34,403 nt of DNA from an uncultured Clostridia bacterium (GTDB lineage Bacteria > Bacillota > Clostridia > Christensenellales > CAG-1252). A program made the translations under genes and the position numbers. The first letter of the stretch is position 1. Each line of letters opens with the position of its first letter. Shown here one piece after another: positions 31,039-34,403 of the stretch. A model generated the notes under the pieces. The model had not been told where the DNA came from and did not search any database. It saw nothing but the letters and a program-made list of their open reading frames with translations. The stretch covers positions 1-34,403 of the forward strand of contig CAMOTC010000007.1 of the NCBI GenBank assembly GCA_946625545.1, in the 5' to 3' direction.

Positions 31039-33234
31039 TCAATTCATATTCTGCGGATTGATCTCCACAAATACGGTAGCGTTTTTCTTATCCTGAGCGT
31101 TCACGATCTCATACACGTGAGAGAGAGTGTCTATCTCCTCTTTTCTCGTGAGCCGCATGATGATCTGATAGCGATATTTGCTCTCTATCTTTTTTACGGG
31201 AGACTTCATCCCCGATACCGCGACGAAGCGCTCGGGGTGCTCCTTTTGATAGGCGCGGATCTTGACGAGCATCTCTTTGGTGAGTCCGAGAGCGCGCTCC
31301 TCGTTCTCGCTCGCGGTCAGCACCCGCACGATCTTGGTAAAGGGCGGGAAGTTCGTGACCTCGCGAATATTGATCTCCTTGCGGAAAAAGCCTTCGTAGT
31401 CATTATCTCTCGCATAAGCAAAGACATAGTGTCTCGGCGAATAGGTTTGGAGTACGACCGTCCCCGGCTTATCCGCGCGCCCCGCTCTGCCGCTCATCTG
31501 CGTGACGAGCTGAAAGGTGCGTTCCGCGCTGTGGTAGTCCTCGTAATAGAGGCTCATATCGGCGTCGAGGATCCCCACCAATGTGACATTGGGGAAGTCG
31601 TGACCTTTGACGATCATCTGCGTCCCCACGAGGATATCCGCCTCTCCCATACGGAAGGCAGAGAGTATCTCGTCGTAGCTCCCCTTTCGCCGTGTCGTAT
31701 CTTTATCCATACGCAGGGTGCGTGCCGAGGGGAAACGACGATGGATCTCCTCGATCACGCGCTCCGTCCCCACTCTGCCGAGACGCATATCGCTCTCGCC
31801 GCAGTCGGGGCATTTATCGGGAACGACGTAGGGTCTCCCGCAGTAGTGACATTTGAGGAGATTGTCCTCCTTGTGCCAGGTCAGAGAGACGTCGCAATCC
31901 TCGCACTTCATCACCTTGCCGCACTTCTTGCAGATCATAAAGGAGGCAAAGCCGCGGCGATTGAGAAAGATCATACTTTGATTTCCCTCTTTCAAGGTGT
32001 GCTCCAGCCTTTCGAGCAGCTCTGCGGAGAGTATCCCATTATTACCCGTACGGATCTCGGTACACATATCCACGACCCTGACCTCGGGCATATTCGTCCC
32101 ATTGACTCGATTTCGGAGAGTAATGAGTCCGATCTCCCCTTCCTTAGCGCGTTTGAACGTCTCGAGAGAGGGGGTAGCGCTGCCAAGGACGAGCTTGGCA
32201 CCGTTATAGGCGCGGCGCATCTCGGCGACTTCAGTCGTCACGTAACGAGGATTATTCTCACTGATATAGCTGCCGTCGTGTTCCTCGTCGATGATGATGA
32301 TCCCGACGTTTACGAGGGGGGCAAAGACAGCGGAGCGAGCACCGATCGCGATCACGGCGTCGCCTCTCAAGAGGCGGAGCCATTCATCGTATCTCTCACC
32401 GTCCGACAACCCGCTGTGCAGGACTGCCACTTTATCGCCGAAACGAGCGCGGAAGCGTCCCATCATCTGCGGTGTCAGGGAGATCTCGGGAACGAGCATA
32501 ATCGCGGTCTTACCTGCGGAGAGGACCTCCTCGATACATTTCAGATAGATCTCGGTCTTGCCGCTACCGGTCACGCCGAAAAGGAGATTTACCTCCTTGT
32601 CGCCGCGCATGACGCTCTCCACAGCCGCCGCCTGCTCCGCATTCAAGGTGACGACCTTATCCTTGACCGCTCTGAGCTGCGGTCTCCTGCGCTTGGTGAC
32701 CTCGGACACTTTGACGAGTCCTTTCTCTGCAAGTGCCGCGATAGCGGAAAAGCCGTACTGTTCGCCGAGGATCGCCGCCCATTCGCCGCCCCCGCTGAGG
32801 ACGGAGAGGATCGCGCGTTGATTGACCGCGTTCGCTTTTATGGTAGCGAGTGCGCTCTCAAAGGTCACCCCTTCTGCGAGGGTCACGAAATGACGCTTGA
32901 TCTCCTTTACCCTGCCGCCGCGCATCATCGCGGGGATAAAGAGACGAAGGACGTCCACGAGACGGAGATTATTCTCTCGGCTCATACGCCACATCAGCTC
33001 GATCATCTCGGGCAGGACGGGGGTGAATGCGTCGAGTTTCTTGGCGATGGGTTTCAGAGGATGCGTGGTATCCGCATTCTCCTTTATACGAACGATAAAC
33101 CCTTCGGTGTATTGTCTGCCGAAGGGTACTTTCACTCTGTCGCCGACCTGCAAGTCGAGCTCGGGCGGCAGGATATAATCGAATATTTTATCTATTTCAC
33201 TCGTGGAGATATCGACGATGACTTCGGCGATCAT
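31039..33234 (-). CDS. priA: Primosomal replication-restart helicase PriA
   Basis: PriA recognises stalled or collapsed forks and reloads the replicative helicase. The 731 residues show an N-terminal DNA-binding domain, Walker A GVTGSGKTEIY and the helicase motif IIDEEHDGSY. A zinc-binding insert (CKKCGKVMKCEDC and CHYCG...CPDC) and QMSGRAGRADKPG (motif VI) follow. It overlaps the coaBC stop by 4 bases. All motifs are intact, so it is presumably a functional helicase. Confidence 0.97.
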   Translation of the reverse strand: MIAEVIVDISTSEIDKIFDYILPPELDLQVGDRVKVPFGRQYTEGFIVRIKENADTTHPLKPIAKKLDAFTPVLPEMIELMWRMSRENNLRLVDVLRLFIPAMMRGGRVKEIKRHFVTLAEGVTFESALATIKANAVNQRAILSVLSGGGEWAAILGEQYGFSAIAALAEKGLVKVSEVTKRRRPQLRAVKDKVVTLNAEQAAAVESVMRGDKEVNLLFGVTGSGKTEIYLKCIEEVLSAGKTAIMLVPEISLTPQMMGRFRARFGDKVAVLHSGLSDGERYDEWLRLLRGDAVIAIGARSAVFAPLVNVGIIIIDEEHDGSYISENNPRYVTTEVAEMRRAYNGAKLVLGSATPSLETFKRAKEGEIGLITLRNRVNGTNMPEVRVVDMCTEIRTGNNGILSAELLERLEHTLKEGNQSMIFLNRRGFASFMICKKCGKVMKCEDCDVSLTWHKEDNLLKCHYCGRPYVVPDKCPDCGESDMRLGRVGTERVIEEIHRRFPSARTLRMDKDTTRRKGSYDEILSAFRMGEADILVGTQMIVKGHDFPNVTLVGILDADMSLYYEDYHSAERTFQLVTQMSGRAGRADKPGTVVLQTYSPRHYVFAYARDNDYEGFFRKEINIREVTNFPPFTKIVRVLTASENEERALGLTKEMLVKIRAYQKEHPERFVAVSGMKSPVKKIESKYRYQIIMRLTRKEEIDTLSHVYEIVNAQDKKNATVFVEINPQNMN

Positions 33235-34403
33235 AATGTCTTCAGAGCGTCGAGGATCGCGTCTGCGACCTCGATCTTAGGCATCTTTTCATAGGGATGC
33301 ACGTTGCCCGCGCGATCGATGATGGTCACGATATTGGTATCGGTGTCAAATCCCGCACCCTCCATCGTGACGTCGTTCGCGACGACGAGGTCGGCACCCT
33401 TCTTGAGGAGTTTTCCTTTGGCATTCTCGAGGAGATGATCGGTCTCTGCGCTGAAGATGACGAGTTTCGTACTCTCTCCCTTTGCCTTGCCGACTGCCTG
33501 AGCGATATCCTCCGTCTTGCGCAGTTCGAGAGTCAGAGACTCCGACTTTACCTTGCTGTCAAAGGTCTTTACGGGTGTATAGTCCGCAGGAGCCGCCGCC
33601 ATCACGATATAGTCTGCGCCCTTTACTCTCTCCGTCACGGCGAGATACATATCGTGGGTAGAGGATACCCTGCATACCTCGGCGAGATTGTCGGGAATGA
33701 GCGCGGTCATCTTCCCCGCTACGAGGGTGACCTCGGCGCCTCTGTCTGCGAAACGCTCTGCGATCGCCGCACCCATCTTGCCGCTGCTGTGATTAGACAA
33801 ATAGCGCACGCCGTCGATGTCCTCTACGGTAGCGCCCGCTGTCACGAGCACTTTCTTTCCCGCAAAGTCGAGAGTCAGCGCGAGGGCGCGAGCCACCGCT
33901 TGGGCGATCTCGTCGGGCTCCACCATCTTACCGATACCGACGTCCCCGCAAGCGAGGCGTCCGCTGATCGGCGTCAGGATCGTTGCACCCGAGGAAGCGA
34001 CCTTCTCGAGGTTCTCTTGAAATACCTTGTCCTCGTACATCGCGGTATTCATCGCCGGACAGATGATCTTCGGCGCTTTTGACGCGAGATAGGTCGTGGT
34101 GAGCATATCATCACAGATACCGTTCGCGATCTTACCGACAAAATTCGCCGTCGCGGGTGCGACGACGACGACCTCACAGCTCTTCGCGAGGGAGACGTGC
34201 TCGACCTCCCACTCTCTGTCCCGACGGAACATATTGGTCACGACGGGGTTATGAGAGAGGGTCTCGAAGGTCATAGCGGATACGAACTCCCGCGCGTGCT
34301 CTGTCATCAGGACGTGTACGTCACATCCCATCTTGACGAGAGCGCTGACGAGGTAACAGGATTTATAGGCGGCGATCCCGCCCGTAACTCCTACGAGGAC
34401 CTT
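33231..34403 (-). CDS. coaBC: Bifunctional CoaBC, 5' end outside the window
   Basis: CoaBC joins cysteine to 4'-phosphopantothenate and decarboxylates the product, two steps of coenzyme A synthesis. The frame is open to the right edge: 391 codons including the stop are present, and the edge codons read KVLVGVTGGIAAYKS, so only a few N-terminal residues are missing. The CoaC half shows APATANFVGKIANG and PAMNTAMYE; the CoaB half shows VTAGATVEDIDGVRYLSNHSSGKMG and VANDV. An internal ATG at 34331 is not the start, because flavin-binding residues lie before it. Confidence 0.96.
   Translation of the reverse strand, partial: KVLVGVTGGIAAYKSCYLVSALVKMGCDVHVLMTEHAREFVSAMTFETLSHNPVVTNMFRRDREWEVEHVSLAKSCEVVVVAPATANFVGKIANGICDDMLTTTYLASKAPKIICPAMNTAMYEDKVFQENLEKVASSGATILTPISGRLACGDVGIGKMVEPDEIAQAVARALALTLDFAGKKVLVTAGATVEDIDGVRYLSNHSSGKMGAAIAERFADRGAEVTLVAGKMTALIPDNLAEVCRVSSTHDMYLAVTERVKGADYIVMAAAPADYTPVKTFDSKVKSESLTLELRKTEDIAQAVGKAKGESTKLVIFSAETDHLLENAKGKLLKKGADLVVANDVTMEGAGFDTDTNIVTIIDRAGNVHPYEKMPKIEVADAILDALKTL

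Noticed and set aside
30883-33294. An 803-codon plus-strand frame across def and priA, and a similar one across thrS (21260-23143)
   Set aside because: Both are antisense to genes with complete motifs and have no initiation signals or recognisable domains.

Overview
The window is a dense, almost entirely minus-strand stretch of conserved housekeeping genes from a Clostridia-type Bacillota genome. The evidence for that assignment is the SCIFF peptide and its radical SAM maturase between yajC and secDF, a T-box leader on thrS, an attenuated infC-rpmI-rplT leader, the coaBC-priA-def-fmt-rsmB-rlmN-rpe-thiN-(spoVM)-rpmB gene order, and HemZ next to an MBL hydrolase and RecJ. A small SpoVM-like gene suggests an endospore-forming ancestry. 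Codons are moderately GC-rich, while the promoters are AT-rich and close to the sigma-A consensus with 17-base spacers.

Reading the minus strand from high to low coordinates, the first block (34403 to about 26000) is coaBC (5' truncated by the window edge), priA, def, fmt, rsmB, rlmN, rpe, thiN and a 27-codon spoVM-like gene. Most of these are joined by 4- to 7-base overlaps. The block meets rpmB, the only plus-strand gene, at a shared bidirectional terminator. prpC, prkC and rsgA, usual in this block, are absent, as is asp23/yloU between rpmB and fakA. fakA is transcribed divergently from rpmB and has an unexplained leader of about 150 bases.

Next comes tRNA-Gly(GCC), tRNA-Cys(GCA) and tRNA-Leu(UAA), with a decayed copy of the tRNA-Gly 3' end between Gly and Cys. 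The cluster runs straight into the thrS T-box leader, with no visible promoter or terminator between. After thrS a near-consensus promoter drives infC-rpmI-rplT through an L20-type attenuator. infC appears to start at a rare AUC codon.

The next run (about 19900 to 12750) is a TrmH-family methyltransferase, yebC, an orphan proA, ruvC-ruvA-ruvB, queA and tgt: RNA modification, recombination repair and one proline-synthesis enzyme. yajC follows with its own promoter and terminator, then a TIGR04086 membrane protein, the SCIFF peptide gene scfA (own promoter and a possible leader peptide), its maturase scfB, and secD-secF (own promoter).

The last run (7500 to 1) is recJ, an MBL-fold hydrolase and hemZ, then rpsO-pnp. 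After the pnp terminator lies the start of a GH106-like glycoside hydrolase, the only clearly accessory gene. Its promoter sits inside the terminator and predicts a leaderless mRNA.

No insertion sequence, phage, CRISPR or defence locus is visible. The unusual material is in small genes, start codons, leaders and the tRNA cluster.
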